DNA from: Amycolatopsis circi
GTDB lineage: Bacteria > Actinomycetota > Actinomycetes > Mycobacteriales > Pseudonocardiaceae
Direction of reading: 5' to 3'
Assembly: GCF_003385235.1 (NCBI RefSeq)
Contig: NZ_PQIA01000072.1
Span: 1 to 47,460, forward strand
DNA length: 47,460 nucleotides
The notes under the pieces are model-generated. The model searched no databases. It worked only from the letters and a program-made list of their open reading frames with translations, and was not told the DNA's origin. This document shows positions 21,927 to 30,283 of this stretch, in pieces (positions within the stretch are counted from its first letter, which is position 1; each line of letters begins with the position of its first letter). A program made the position numbers and the translations under genes.

Positions 21927-23375
21927 CTAGTCCACTGTGGAGGCTTTCCGCAGTCCGAAGAACGCCGCGACCACCACCGCGAGCCCGATCACATACGCGA
22001 GCACCAGCAACCCGACGCGTCCGCTGAAATTGCCGCCCACCGGCGGAAGCACGAGAGAGAACACCGCGACGAGCGTGATCAGCACGGACCGCACGCGTCC
22101 GGCGGGCAGCGACGCGGCAAGCGGAACCGCCGCCCACAGCAGGTACCACGGCTGCACGACCGGCCCGAAAATCACGACCGCGCTCAGCAACAGCCCGAGA
22201 GAGCGGACCGCGTCGATCCGGCCGGTCCACTGACGTTGCAGCACCACGACGATCCCGGCCGCGGTGAGCACGTATCCGATGATCTTGCCGACTCCGATCA
22301 TCGTCTGCGTGATGTGCGCGCCGAACAGCGAACCGATGCCGCCGACGAGGAAGCCGAACCAGTTCGTGGGCGCCATCCAGCTGTTGACCTCCCCCGAGGT
22401 CGTCAGCGCCGACACCCAGCTGAAACCGATCCCGGTCGCCAGCGACACCGCCGCAGACACCGCTACGAAGACAACGACCATCCCCGCGCCGGCGAGCAGG
22501 AATTCGCCGATCTTGCCTCGGCGACGCGCGATCGCCGTCCCGACCGCAGCCAGCGCGACCAGCGCGGGCACCTTCACCTCGGCACCGAGCGCGATCAGCA
22601 GCACCCCGCCGGCGAGCGGCCACCAGCGAATCCGGTCGCCCAGCGCTTCCAGAGCGACCGCCACGCCCGCGACCATCAGGCCGACCATCAGGGCGTCGTT
22701 GTGCATACCGGCGACCACGTGCCACAGAACGAGCGGGTTCAGCACGCCCAGCCACAACGCGACCCGCGGCGACGCACCCGCCGCAGTCGCCAAACGCGGC
22801 ACCGCCCACGCGATCAGCACGAGCCCGGCCACTTCGACCAGCCGGTGCAGCGCGACGCCGACGATCGGATTCCCGCCGGACACCTGCGCGATGACCCGCT
22901 CGACCGCACCGAACAGCGGCCCGTACGGCGACGGCGTCTCGCGCCAGTAAACGCTGACCCGGCCGACGATGTCCGACGCCGATCCCAGCGCCTGCTGCGG
23001 GCCGACGGCGTTGAGATCGAACCCGTGCGCGGCCACCGCACCCTGCGCGAGATAGCTGAAAACGTCCCCGCTGAACAACGGCGGCACGACGAGCAATGGC
23101 CCGCACCACAACGCGAGCGTCCACTTCAGCCAGCCCGCGTCGGGGGTGTCCGAGGCGAGCACGCGCCCGCCGAGCAGCGCCCACGCGAGCACGACCAGGC
23201 CGACCCCGGCGATGCCGCCCGCGAACGGCAGCACCCCGGACATCCCGGCGGCCCCGGCGTACACCGCGACGGCCAGCAGCAGCACCCCGCCGAAACCGGT
23301 CCAGCGCAGGCTCGCCGCGGACGCGAAGCTGAAGAACCGCACGGGCCGCGAGAGCGTGACCGGCTGACTACTCAT
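21927..23375 (-). CDS. MptB-like polyprenol-phosphomannose-dependent alpha-1,6-mannosyltransferase
   Basis: A 482-aa GT-C type membrane enzyme with about 13 hydrophobic segments. The first external loop has SGDVFSYLAQG, the conserved acidic motif of MptA/MptB; SPYGPLFGAVE and LLWAAVPLAASL also fit. These enzymes extend the mannan core of lipomannan/lipoarabinomannan in the cell envelope. The ATG at 23375 is preferred; an open frame continues upstream only because it reads through the palindrome at 23427. No neighbouring envelope genes. Confidence 0.85.
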   Translation of the reverse strand: MSSQPVTLSRPVRFFSFASAASLRWTGFGGVLLLAVAVYAGAAGMSGVLPFAGGIAGVGLVVLAWALLGGRVLASDTPDAGWLKWTLALWCGPLLVVPPLFSGDVFSYLAQGAVAAHGFDLNAVGPQQALGSASDIVGRVSVYWRETPSPYGPLFGAVERVIAQVSGGNPIVGVALHRLVEVAGLVLIAWAVPRLATAAGASPRVALWLGVLNPLVLWHVVAGMHNDALMVGLMVAGVAVALEALGDRIRWWPLAGGVLLIALGAEVKVPALVALAAVGTAIARRRGKIGEFLLAGAGMVVVFVAVSAAVSLATGIGFSWVSALTTSGEVNSWMAPTNWFGFLVGGIGSLFGAHITQTMIGVGKIIGYVLTAAGIVVVLQRQWTGRIDAVRSLGLLLSAVVIFGPVVQPWYLLWAAVPLAASLPAGRVRSVLITLVAVFSLVLPPVGGNFSGRVGLLVLAYVIGLAVVVAAFFGLRKASTVD

Positions 23376-23426
23376 CGAAGACCTGCGCAGCACATGCGGC
23401 GATCGTAGTAGCCGCCGGGGCTTTCG

Positions 23427-23481
23427 GTCCGTGAAGGGCTCCTTGAGGGAATCAGATTCCCTCAAGGAGCCCTTCACGGAC
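23427..23481. terminator. 55-bp palindrome downstream of sodC
   Basis: Perfect ~25-bp arms of the GTCCGTGAAGGGCTCCTTG type around a TCAGA-like loop. It lies between the sodC stop and the mptB-like start on the same strand, fitting a sodC terminator. Confidence 0.75.
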
Positions 23482-23513
23482 CACACCCGAACTGGCGTCC
23501 ACAAAGGACTTGG

Positions 23514-24164
23514 TCAGTTCTGGTCCCGGGTGATCACGCCGCAGGCGAACCGGGAGCCGGCGTCGCCGGTCGCCTTGGTTTTTTCGTCCGGCACCGGTGC
23601 GCTGGGATCGTTGCGGACGGCGTAGCGGTCGGCGGGAATGTTCGCGAAATTGTCGGACTTCGAGTGCACGATGATCGAAGTCCCGTTAGGACCGAACAAC
23701 TGGTCCAAGGTGAAGGTGTCCAGCACGAACTTCGTATACCCGCGTCCGTTCGGCTGCACGAGCACCGACGGAAGCTGTCCGATGGGCAGCCCGGTATGCG
23801 GGTCCATCGGCATCAGGTGGCCGCCCGCCGCGGTGAACGGGTTTTTCGGGTCGCCGACGGTGCAGTTTCCCTTTTCGTGGACGTGCATGCCGTGGAAACC
23901 GGGCGTGAAGTGACCAGTGAGGTACACCTCGACCCAGACGGCGTTCGCACGGCTGTCGGCGGTGAACCACGCGGAGCCGACCTTGTCGCCTTTTGCGTCC
24001 TTCAGCGTGGCGGAGGCGGAGTCGCCGTCGCGGTAAGCCGCCCCGGCCGGTTGCCGGGCCGTTTCGGGCGACTGCTGGCCGCTTTGGCTGCTGGCCGCTG
24101 GCGCCACGCCAATGACCAGTGCGCAGGCACCCAACGCGCCTGCCACCCACTTATTTCTGCGCAC
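23514..24164 (-). CDS. sodC: Secreted Cu/Zn superoxide dismutase
   Basis: A 216-aa exported SodC. The GTG at 24164 follows AGGGAG and starts a Sec signal (RRNKWVAGALGACALVIG...AAS). Copper/zinc ligands appear in GMHVHEKGNC, in GGHLMP and in SIIVHSKSDNF; a Cys in EKGNC and another in RFACGVI make the usual disulfide. It converts external superoxide to peroxide. The enzyme is normal length for actinobacterial SodC. It is flanked by a palindromic terminator. Confidence 0.93.
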   Translation of the reverse strand: MRRNKWVAGALGACALVIGVAPAASSQSGQQSPETARQPAGAAYRDGDSASATLKDAKGDKVGSAWFTADSRANAVWVEVYLTGHFTPGFHGMHVHEKGNCTVGDPKNPFTAAGGHLMPMDPHTGLPIGQLPSVLVQPNGRGYTKFVLDTFTLDQLFGPNGTSIIVHSKSDNFANIPADRYAVRNDPSAPVPDEKTKATGDAGSRFACGVITRDQN

Positions 24165-24297
24165 GGTATCTCCCTGAGGGCACTGGTGATCTATGACCGA
24201 TCCAGAATCGTGCCTCGCCTTCCCGGTTACCAGGGGCCAGATGGAACTAACCGAGTCCTGCGCGCGGCGGAATGTCCATCTTTCGCCGCCTCCGCGG

Positions 24298-25236
24298 TCA
24301 GGAAGAATGCTCGGCAATCAGCCGCTTCACCGTCTCGTACACCGGTTTCGCGGAATAGTCGTCCCGCAGCAGTCCGAACCGATTCTCTCGCGGACCGCTC
24401 GACAACCCGTCCCGCAGCCCGAAAATCTCGTACGTGTCGACCCCGATCTCAGAAGCCAGCCCGAACACCGTGCGCGCGACGGATTCCATCACCTGAACCT
24501 GCTTTTCCTCCGAATTCTCCGGCCCGGTCGGCCAACCGGTCTCGGTGATGTGAATCGGCACCCCTGAGGGGATCCCGATCGCCGACGCGGACTCGCGAAA
24601 CGACCGCACCATGTGGGTCACCGCACCGATCAATGCATCGGCAGGCACTGGACGGAAAACATCCGGGAAAAAGTCCAAGCCCAGGAAATGAATACAACTC
24701 AGCACTTCCGGGTCTACCGCCGAGCGCACCGCCTCCCAGAACGGATCACCAGGCAGCGCGACCGCCGCGTTGAACCCAATCGCCACGTCGACCCCGAGCC
24801 GCGCCCGCTCGTCCAACGCCGCGGCAAGCCCGGCACCGAGCGCTTCGTAACAACCAGGACTGCCGCCGTCCAGCGGCGCGGCCACGTTGACCTCCTCGCA
24901 GACCTGCAATTTCCCGCCGCCCAACTCGGCGACCTCGCGCACGGCAGCGCGCACCGCATCGGCGAATCCGTGCGGATCGACCTCCGGACTCCCGTAGCCG
25001 AGCACGTAGTCGACCACCCGCCCGTCGCCGAGGTACGGCACCGCGTCAGGCGGCGTCGGCTCGTGCGGGCCCCGGTAGTTGCGATAGCACCGCACGTAGA
25101 ACCGTTCCGTGCCCTTCGCCAAGTCCCGCAACGCGTCCGCAGTCCGTTCGACGTCCTCCGGCGGCGCGTCGATGAAGGTTTCCAACCGCACCAGATCCGA
25201 GCTGACGACGCCGGGCCACACGCCAAAGGTGATCAT
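24298..25236 (-). CDS. GH-A-like glycoside hydrolase-type TIM-barrel protein
   Basis: A 312-aa protein with no signal peptide. HITETGWPTGPE around 229-240 matches the nucleophile strand of clan GH-A enzymes (compare the ESGWPS motif of family 17 glucanases), and CEEVNV at 113-118 sits where the acid/base Glu is expected. FYVRCYRNYRG, GYGSPEVDPHGF and LGLDFFPDVF resemble barrel strands. Cytosolic location and lack of close landmarks make the substrate unknown. The ATG at 25236 has GAGGG six bases upstream. It is divergent from the PadR gene across a strong dyad and is probably its target. Confidence 0.6.
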   Translation of the reverse strand: MITFGVWPGVVSSDLVRLETFIDAPPEDVERTADALRDLAKGTERFYVRCYRNYRGPHEPTPPDAVPYLGDGRVVDYVLGYGSPEVDPHGFADAVRAAVREVAELGGGKLQVCEEVNVAAPLDGGSPGCYEALGAGLAAALDERARLGVDVAIGFNAAVALPGDPFWEAVRSAVDPEVLSCIHFLGLDFFPDVFRPVPADALIGAVTHMVRSFRESASAIGIPSGVPIHITETGWPTGPENSEEKQVQVMESVARTVFGLASEIGVDTYEIFGLRDGLSSGPRENRFGLLRDDYSAKPVYETVKRLIAEHSS

Positions 25237-25252
25237 GACCATCCCTCTTCAG

Positions 25253-25287
25253 TAGTCGTATACGAGCAACGTACTCGTATACGACTA
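25253..25287. promoter_or_regulatory. 35-bp operator dyad shared by the GH-like and PadR genes
   Basis: Perfect 13-bp arms TAGTCGTATACGA and TCGTATACGACTA around a 9-base spacer; each arm also contains the palindrome CGTATACG. It lies 17 bases upstream of the GH-like start and just before the PadR gene. PadR repressors bind such AT-richer dyads, so this is very likely the autoregulatory site controlling both directions. Confidence 0.8.
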
Positions 25288-25307
25288 GCGTGCGCTACCC
25301 TGGTCCG

Positions 25308-25847
25308 GTGCCGACGAACGCTCTCGACAATCCGCTAGTGCTGCCGATGCTGGGCTTGCTCGTGGAAACCCCGCGCCACCAGTACGCGCTCCTGCGCGAA
25401 CTCCGCACGCGCTATCCGTTCCTGAACCCGAAGACGTCGACCGTGTACACGCTGGTCGGCACACTGACCCGGCACGGGCTCGTCGCACCGGACGACGAAG
25501 GCGACCCGCAGCCGGTGCGGCTGACCGAGGAAGGCCTCGCCGATTTCCGCGAGCGGATCGAACGGCAACTGCGCGACGCCGACCCCAACCTCGACTCCCG
25601 GTTCCTGATCGCGCTGGCGTACCTCGGCGCGCTGCCGCCGGCGCGCGCGGTGACCCTGCTGCGCGACCGGGCCGAACGAGTCCGGGACCAGAATCGCGAG
25701 CTTTCCACGACGCTCGATAACGCCGATTTGCCGGAAATGCAGATGATCGAGGTGCATTTCCTGGTTTCCCGGCTCCGGCACGACGCGGTGTGGCTCGCCC
25801 GCACTGCGGACCGGATCGAGAGCGGAGACCTCGTCCCGCCCCGGTGA
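25308..25847 (+). CDS. PadR-family transcriptional regulator
   Basis: A ~179-aa protein with the PadR winged helix (VLPMLGLLVETPRHQYALLREL, then NPKTSTVYTLVGTLTRHGLV and the wing PQPVRLTEEGL) and a helical C-terminal dimerisation half, as in the Vir-type PadR subfamily. Start uncertain: GTG at 25308 is chosen, GTG at 25290 is equally open, and no ribosome site is seen, suggesting a leaderless mRNA just after the dyad. Likely represses itself and the divergent GH-like gene. Confidence 0.85.
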   Translation: MPTNALDNPLVLPMLGLLVETPRHQYALLRELRTRYPFLNPKTSTVYTLVGTLTRHGLVAPDDEGDPQPVRLTEEGLADFRERIERQLRDADPNLDSRFLIALAYLGALPPARAVTLLRDRAERVRDQNRELSTTLDNADLPEMQMIEVHFLVSRLRHDAVWLARTADRIESGDLVPPR

Positions 25848-25935
25848 GCACAGCTTTCATCGTGATTTCATCGCCGCCCCCTACCGTGCGCGAGTGCCCG
25901 GCGGCAGCTCGCCGGGCAAAGGCGAAGGCGGGGGT

Positions 25936-27087
25936 ATGACCGGAGAATCCGGATCGGTGGTCGACGCCGCGTCGGCCGGGGTGGAGAACCTGGCGGACTC
26001 GGCGCTCGCGGGACTCGACAAGGCAGGACCGGTGGGCGACCTGGCGCGGCCGGTGGTGTCCGCGCTGCGCAACGTGTGGGAGGGCTACTTCGGGGCCCCG
26101 GTCCCGCCCGGCAGCACCAACTGGAATGCCTACACGCACCAGCAGCTGTACCAGATGCTGTGGGAGAAGGCCGACGTCGGCGACGTCAGCACGGTCGCCG
26201 CGGAATGGCAGCGGCACGGTTCGGAAATGCGCACGCACGCCGATTCGCTCAAATCGCAGCAGGGGACGCTGCACGAGAACTGGAGCGGACAGGCCGCCGA
26301 ACGCGCGTCCGGACGGCTGGGTTCGCTCGGCGACCGCGCGTCCGGGATCGGCGACCGCGCCGGAACCGTCGGCGGCGCGGCCCAGAACGCGGGCGATTCG
26401 CTCGCCGTAGCGCGCAACACCATGCCGAAGCCGCCAGGCGACCCGACTGGGGGCGCAGTCGCCGCCGCGGCGGCCGGAGCGGGTGCGGGCGCGGTCATCG
26501 GCGGAATCCTCGGGGCCGGAGCGGGCGGGATCGGAGCCGGCCCCGGTGCGTTGATGGGCGCGGCGATCGGCGCGGTCGCGGGCGGCGGGGCGAGCCTGTT
26601 CGCCTCGAATGTCGCGGCCGCGGAGCAGAAAGCCGAAGCGGTACACGTGATGCAGCGCTACGAAGCCAGCCTGCACAGGAGTTCGCACGCCATCAATCCG
26701 CCGCCCGCCGGGGCGACGACCGCGGATTCCTACGGCGCGGACGAGTCGACCAGCGCGTCGAGCTACGTCGGTCCGCTCGGCGGAGCCGGATCCGGCGCGG
26801 GCAGCGGAATGCCGTGGGGCGCGCTGACCACGGCGGCCCCGGTCGAATCGGGCCTGTCCGCCGGGCTTCGTTCCGCGCTCGGCATGGAGGGCGCGATGCT
26901 CGCCCGCAACGCCGCGATGGCGGAGATGGCCGCCGCTCGCGCGGCCGGCGGCAACGGCATGATGCCCGGCCGCGGCGCGGGCGCCTCGCAGGAGGAGGAA
27001 GAGGAGCACAAGAACAAGATGCCGGTGCTCGACCAGCCGCTCCTGCACCCCGAGGACAAGACCATCAGCCCGGTGATCGGGCTGTGA
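25936..27087 (+). CDS. Type VII secretion-type cargo protein, large WXG/PPE-like
   Basis: A 383-aa protein. Residues ~55-160 are helical with NWNAYTHQQLYQMLWEKADV and a W-x-G turn (ENWSGQAAERA), the helix-turn-helix hairpin of WXG/PPE-type ESX substrates. A Gly/Ala-rich stretch (~175-235) resembles a membrane-interacting segment, and a low-complexity C-terminus ends with a run of Glu then PVLDQPLLHPEDK. GGCGGGGGT precedes the ATG at 25936; an upstream GTG is less likely. First gene of a six-gene operon. Confidence 0.7.
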   Translation: MTGESGSVVDAASAGVENLADSALAGLDKAGPVGDLARPVVSALRNVWEGYFGAPVPPGSTNWNAYTHQQLYQMLWEKADVGDVSTVAAEWQRHGSEMRTHADSLKSQQGTLHENWSGQAAERASGRLGSLGDRASGIGDRAGTVGGAAQNAGDSLAVARNTMPKPPGDPTGGAVAAAAAGAGAGAVIGGILGAGAGGIGAGPGALMGAAIGAVAGGGASLFASNVAAAEQKAEAVHVMQRYEASLHRSSHAINPPPAGATTADSYGADESTSASSYVGPLGGAGSGAGSGMPWGALTTAAPVESGLSAGLRSALGMEGAMLARNAAMAEMAAARAAGGNGMMPGRGAGASQEEEEEHKNKMPVLDQPLLHPEDKTISPVIGL

Positions 27088-27112
27088 TCGGCAAGAAAGA
27101 CAGGAGCACCCG

Positions 27113-27439
27113 ATGACCGGCCACGAGGTCGCCCCGAACGCGCTGGACCGCCAGGTCGCGGCGCTGGGCAGACTCGGCGAGCAGACCGGGGAACTCGTCG
27201 GTTCGGCGGGACGGCTCGCCGACCGGCTCCCGCAGCTCGGCACCGCGCCGCCCGCGCTGCACCTGGCGCAGCGGCTGCGCGAGGCCGCCGGGCACGCCGG
27301 GCTCACCGGCGAACTGGGCGCGGCCGACACTGAACTGACTGGGTTCCACGAGGCGCTGCAGGCAGGCATCCGGCGCTATCAGGAGCACGAATCCGGGGTG
27401 CAGCAAGCGTTTCAGCGGCTCGAACGGCAAGCCGAATGA
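27113..27439 (+). CDS. Small helical ESX-associated protein
   Basis: A 108-aa all-helical protein rich in Ala/Leu/Gln with AGGAG before its ATG. No W-x-G turn is present, but size, heptad-like hydrophobics (VAALGRLGEQTGELVGSAGRL) and its place between a WXG-type gene and espG suggest a partner of the ESX family. I do not recognise a named family. It overlaps the espG-like start by four bases. Confidence 0.75.
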   Translation: MTGHEVAPNALDRQVAALGRLGEQTGELVGSAGRLADRLPQLGTAPPALHLAQRLREAAGHAGLTGELGAADTELTGFHEALQAGIRRYQEHESGVQQAFQRLERQAE

Positions 27440-28233
27440 CCGCCGTACTGCCCCGCGCCGGTGACGAGACTGTCCATATCGGACTTGTCGAGGCCGACCT
27501 GCTGGCCGCGCACGCCGGGGCGAGCTGGCCGTTTCCGCTGCAGGTCCCGTCTTATGGCCGGATCGAGGGCGAACGCGAGATCCTGTTCGCCACTGCCGGA
27601 CAGGCGTTGCAGGCACGCGGGCTCGCCGACGACTCCGGGCCGGACGGCCTCGCCGCGGAAGCCGTGACCGCACTGCGCGAACGCCGCGGCATCGTTGATT
27701 TGGTGGTGGCGGACGCCGAGGGGGCGACCGCCGTCACCGCACTCGTCTATCGGTCCTCAGCGCTGATCTGCCGACAGCGACTCGAGGCCGACACGCTGTC
27801 GGTGCGCCGCGTAGACGAGACCGCGCTGGTGGACGCCGTGCTCGCGGAAATTCCGCAGGTGGAGGCGGCCCGCACGATGCCGGTCACACTGCCCGCACAC
27901 GCGGTCAAGGAGGCAATGGCGCTCACCGACGACGAGGACGACGTCTCCCGCGCCCACCGGCTTCGCGATCTGGTCCGCGACAGCGGCGGCGACCCGGCGG
28001 CGCTGGACAGTCTCGTCGGCCTGGTCGTCCCGCTGACCGGCCGCGGCCAGCTCGGCGCGACCCGCGACGGGCGCACCCGGGAGGGCCGCGAACTGTCCTG
28101 GATGGACGGTCCGCGCGGCCGCGTCCGGATCAACCCCGCGCGCGACGGCTGGCTCAGCGTGAACTCGCTGCGCCAGGCCGACCTGCGCTTCGCCCTCGGC
28201 GAGCTGGCCACCGCCGCGCGGCGGCCGCGATGA
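27436..28233 (+). CDS. EspG-like type VII secretion chaperone
   Basis: A 265-aa protein whose overall pattern fits the EspG family: an N-terminal strand-rich half with PFPLQVPSYGRIEGERE, a central ALVYRSSALICRQRLEADTL hairpin, and the C-terminal GPRGRVRINPARDGWLSVNS strand pair then a helix. EspG proteins bind PE/PPE-type cargo and deliver it to the ESX membrane complex. It overlaps both neighbours by four bases, indicating tight coupling. Assignment is by pattern and context. Confidence 0.75.
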   Translation: MTAVLPRAGDETVHIGLVEADLLAAHAGASWPFPLQVPSYGRIEGEREILFATAGQALQARGLADDSGPDGLAAEAVTALRERRGIVDLVVADAEGATAVTALVYRSSALICRQRLEADTLSVRRVDETALVDAVLAEIPQVEAARTMPVTLPAHAVKEAMALTDDEDDVSRAHRLRDLVRDSGGDPAALDSLVGLVVPLTGRGQLGATRDGRTREGRELSWMDGPRGRVRINPARDGWLSVNSLRQADLRFALGELATAARRPR

Positions 28234-28670
28234 CCGCACCGAACCCGACCGGAGGACCTTCCGTGCCGATCCAAGACTCGGCGGCCTGGCTCGCCGACTA
28301 CCAGAAAAACCTGTCCCGGATGCAGGCCAACGCCGAGGCCGCGAGCGCGAGCCTCAGCCGCGTCGGCGGACGGGCCGCGTCTCCGCGCGGCGAGGTCGAA
28401 GTCGAGGTGGGCCCGAGCGGCGCACTGACCGACCTGCGGCTGAGCCCCGCCGCCCGAGCACTCGAAGCCGACGCGCTAGCCCGGCTCATCCTCGCGACCG
28501 TCCACGACGCGCACCGCCAGGCTGGCGCGCAGGTCGTGGACATCATGACCGACTACGTCGGCGACGGCCCAGCCCTCCAGCTGGTCCGCGACAACCTGCC
28601 GGTCGAGGCCGCTCCTGCCGCGCCGCGCCAAGAGGACGACTACTTCGCAAACCCGGGGATCATCTCGTGA
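28230..28670 (+). CDS. YbaB/EbfC-family protein of an ESX-type operon
   Basis: A 146-aa protein resembling YbaB: helix LADYQKNLSRMQANAEAASA, then strands EVEVEVGPSGALTDLRLSPAA and helix ALARLILATVHDAHRQAG. YbaB/EbfC proteins bind nucleoids as dimers, but paralogues within EspG/EspC operons are recurrent in actinomycetes and may be chaperones. An acidic tail (QEDDYFANPG) follows. ATGA overlap upstream and GTGA overlap downstream. Confidence 0.82.
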   Translation: MTAPNPTGGPSVPIQDSAAWLADYQKNLSRMQANAEAASASLSRVGGRAASPRGEVEVEVGPSGALTDLRLSPAARALEADALARLILATVHDAHRQAGAQVVDIMTDYVGDGPALQLVRDNLPVEAAPAAPRQEDDYFANPGIIS

Positions 28671-28975
28671 CCGCGGGCTTCGAGGTCGACCCCGCGCAGC
28701 TGCGGCGACACGCGGCGACTGTTGGCGATCTTGCCGACCGCCTCGGCAATGTTGTTCGCAGCGCCCCGTCCGGACTCGGCGACCAGGCACTCGGCGTCTT
28801 CGTGCAGTTCCTCACCGCGGGCCTGCAGTCGGCGGTCGGCAAGACCAACGACGCCGTCTCGCATGCATCGTCCACTGTGGACAAAGTGAGCGCGAACCTG
28901 ACCCAGGCGGCGGAAAGCTACGAACGCCGCGACCAGGGCAACGCTGCTTCGCTGCCGGGGAAGGAGCTTCCGTGA
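28667..28975 (+). CDS. EspC-like ESX secretion-associated protein
   Basis: A 102-aa helical protein starting with FEVDPAQLRRHAATVGDLADRL, the signature opening of the EspC/DUF2580 family, followed by a Gly/Leu loop and a second helix to YERRDQGN. EspC proteins are co-secreted filament or needle-like components of ESX-1. The GTG start overlaps the YbaB stop. A small cargo or partner of the next gene. Confidence 0.82.
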   Translation: MTAGFEVDPAQLRRHAATVGDLADRLGNVVRSAPSGLGDQALGVFVQFLTAGLQSAVGKTNDAVSHASSTVDKVSANLTQAAESYERRDQGNAASLPGKELP

Positions 28976-29898
28976 CCGACTCCAGCCAGTTGCTGGCAGA
29001 CCTGAAAACCACCACGCAGGCGGTCGAAAACCACGACTGGGTGTCCGCGGGACTCGGTGGCGCCACCACCGCGCTCGACCTGCTCGGCGCGTCGCAGGAC
29101 CCGCTCGCCGCGCTGACGTCGGCCGGGTTCGGCATGATCACCGAGCTGGTGCGGTTCCTGGAAGAACCGCTGAAACAGTTGCAGGGCAACCCGGATTCGG
29201 TGTCGTCGCACTCGCAGGGCATGGAAGGCGGCGGCCAGCAGGTGTCGTCCGTCGCGGACGATTACCGGCAGTCGGCAGGGCCGGAAACGTCGGGCTGGAG
29301 CGGTTCTTCGGCTTCCAGCTACCGCGACAACAGTTCGCAGCACGCGGACTGCGTCGAGGCAGTCGGCCAGGCGGGCATCGCGATGGCGAAGGCGGCTACT
29401 GGGGCCGGGAAGGTGGTCGCGAAGGCCCAGCAGGAGGTCGGCGGGCTCATTTCGGAGGCCGTCGGGCAGATTATCCAGCTGATGACGCAAGCGTTCGCCG
29501 CGGCGCAGGCGACGTTCGGCGCGAGCATCGCGGCGGCGATCCCGCAGGCGGTGGCGATCGCTACCCAGTACGGCGGGCAGATCGCGCAGAAGCTCGGGGT
29601 TTTGCTTTCGGATTCGGACAATCTGCTGCAGCTGATCACCTCGGTGACTCAGGGGCTGGAGGCGGCAACACAGCTGATGACGAAGCTGAGCGAGGCTTCG
29701 AAGAGCGGTTCCGGGGAGGATTCCAGCTCTTCGGATTCTTCGCAGACTTCGTCGCGGTATCCGTCGTCTTCGCAGTACTCCAACTCGTCAGGCTCGCAGT
29801 ACTCGGATTCCTCGGACTCGGATCCGGACTCGTCGGATTCCCAGTACCCGGGCCAGAGCCGCCCGCGGACTCCGGTCAGCTCGGCCCAGCAGAGCTGA
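28972..29898 (+). CDS. WXG-type protein with Ser-rich tail, putative type VII effector
   Basis: A 308-aa protein. Residues ~5-130 contain two helices around a W-x-G turn (ETSGWSGSSASSYRDN). A long helical Ala/Gln region (~125-240) follows with hydrophobic segments (FGASIAAAIPQAVAIA). The last ~70 residues are a Ser/Asp/Tyr/Gln low-complexity tail with repeated SSQYS and SDSSD units. No toxin domain is recognised. Its 3' end overlaps the convergent VOC gene by 23 bases. Confidence 0.72.
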   Translation: MTDSSQLLADLKTTTQAVENHDWVSAGLGGATTALDLLGASQDPLAALTSAGFGMITELVRFLEEPLKQLQGNPDSVSSHSQGMEGGGQQVSSVADDYRQSAGPETSGWSGSSASSYRDNSSQHADCVEAVGQAGIAMAKAATGAGKVVAKAQQEVGGLISEAVGQIIQLMTQAFAAAQATFGASIAAAIPQAVAIATQYGGQIAQKLGVLLSDSDNLLQLITSVTQGLEAATQLMTKLSEASKSGSGEDSSSSDSSQTSSRYPSSSQYSNSSGSQYSDSSDSDPDSSDSQYPGQSRPRTPVSSAQQS

Positions 29899-30283
29899 CG
29901 AGTTCGACCTCGAAGCCGTCGTCGTTCTGCAGGTACGCGGCATAGTGCTCCGCGCCGCCCGCATGGGGATGTTTCTCCGGAAACATCAGCTGCCACCCGT
30001 GCCGGGCGGCGTCGGCGGCCAGCCGCTCGACCGTCGCGGCGTCCTCGACGTGAAAAGCGAGGTGGTTCAGCCCCGGTCGACACCGATCGTGCCGCTCCGC
30101 AGTCAGCGCCGGGGATTGCTCGACCACGAGATACGTCGGCCCGAGCCGCCAGCTGCGTCCGGCCTCCCAGTTCTGGAACAGCTGATATCCCAGCTCTTCC
30201 AGCAGCCATCCCAGCGACGCGACCGCGCGGGCGAGGTCCGGCACCCACAACTCGACATGGTGCAGGGTCCCGTGTTCACTCAC
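29876..30283 (-). CDS. VOC-family (glyoxalase/bleomycin resistance) protein
   Basis: A 135-aa single-domain VOC protein: LHHVELWVPDLARAVASLGW opens the first beta-alpha-beta repeat (His as metal ligand), GLNHLAFHVED opens the second, and GFEVELV ends with the Glu ligand. Such proteins are metal-dependent lyases, dioxygenases or drug binders. The GTG at 30283 overlaps the regulator's stop by four bases, so it is coupled to the two-component system. Confidence 0.9.
   Translation of the reverse strand: MSEHGTLHHVELWVPDLARAVASLGWLLEELGYQLFQNWEAGRSWRLGPTYLVVEQSPALTAERHDRCRPGLNHLAFHVEDAATVERLAADAARHGWQLMFPEKHPHAGGAEHYAAYLQNDDGFEVELVSSAGPS

Noticed and set aside
21927..23504. Longer start for the mannosyltransferase at 23504
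   Set aside because: The extra residues translate the 55-bp palindrome; the ATG at 23375 begins the membrane protein.
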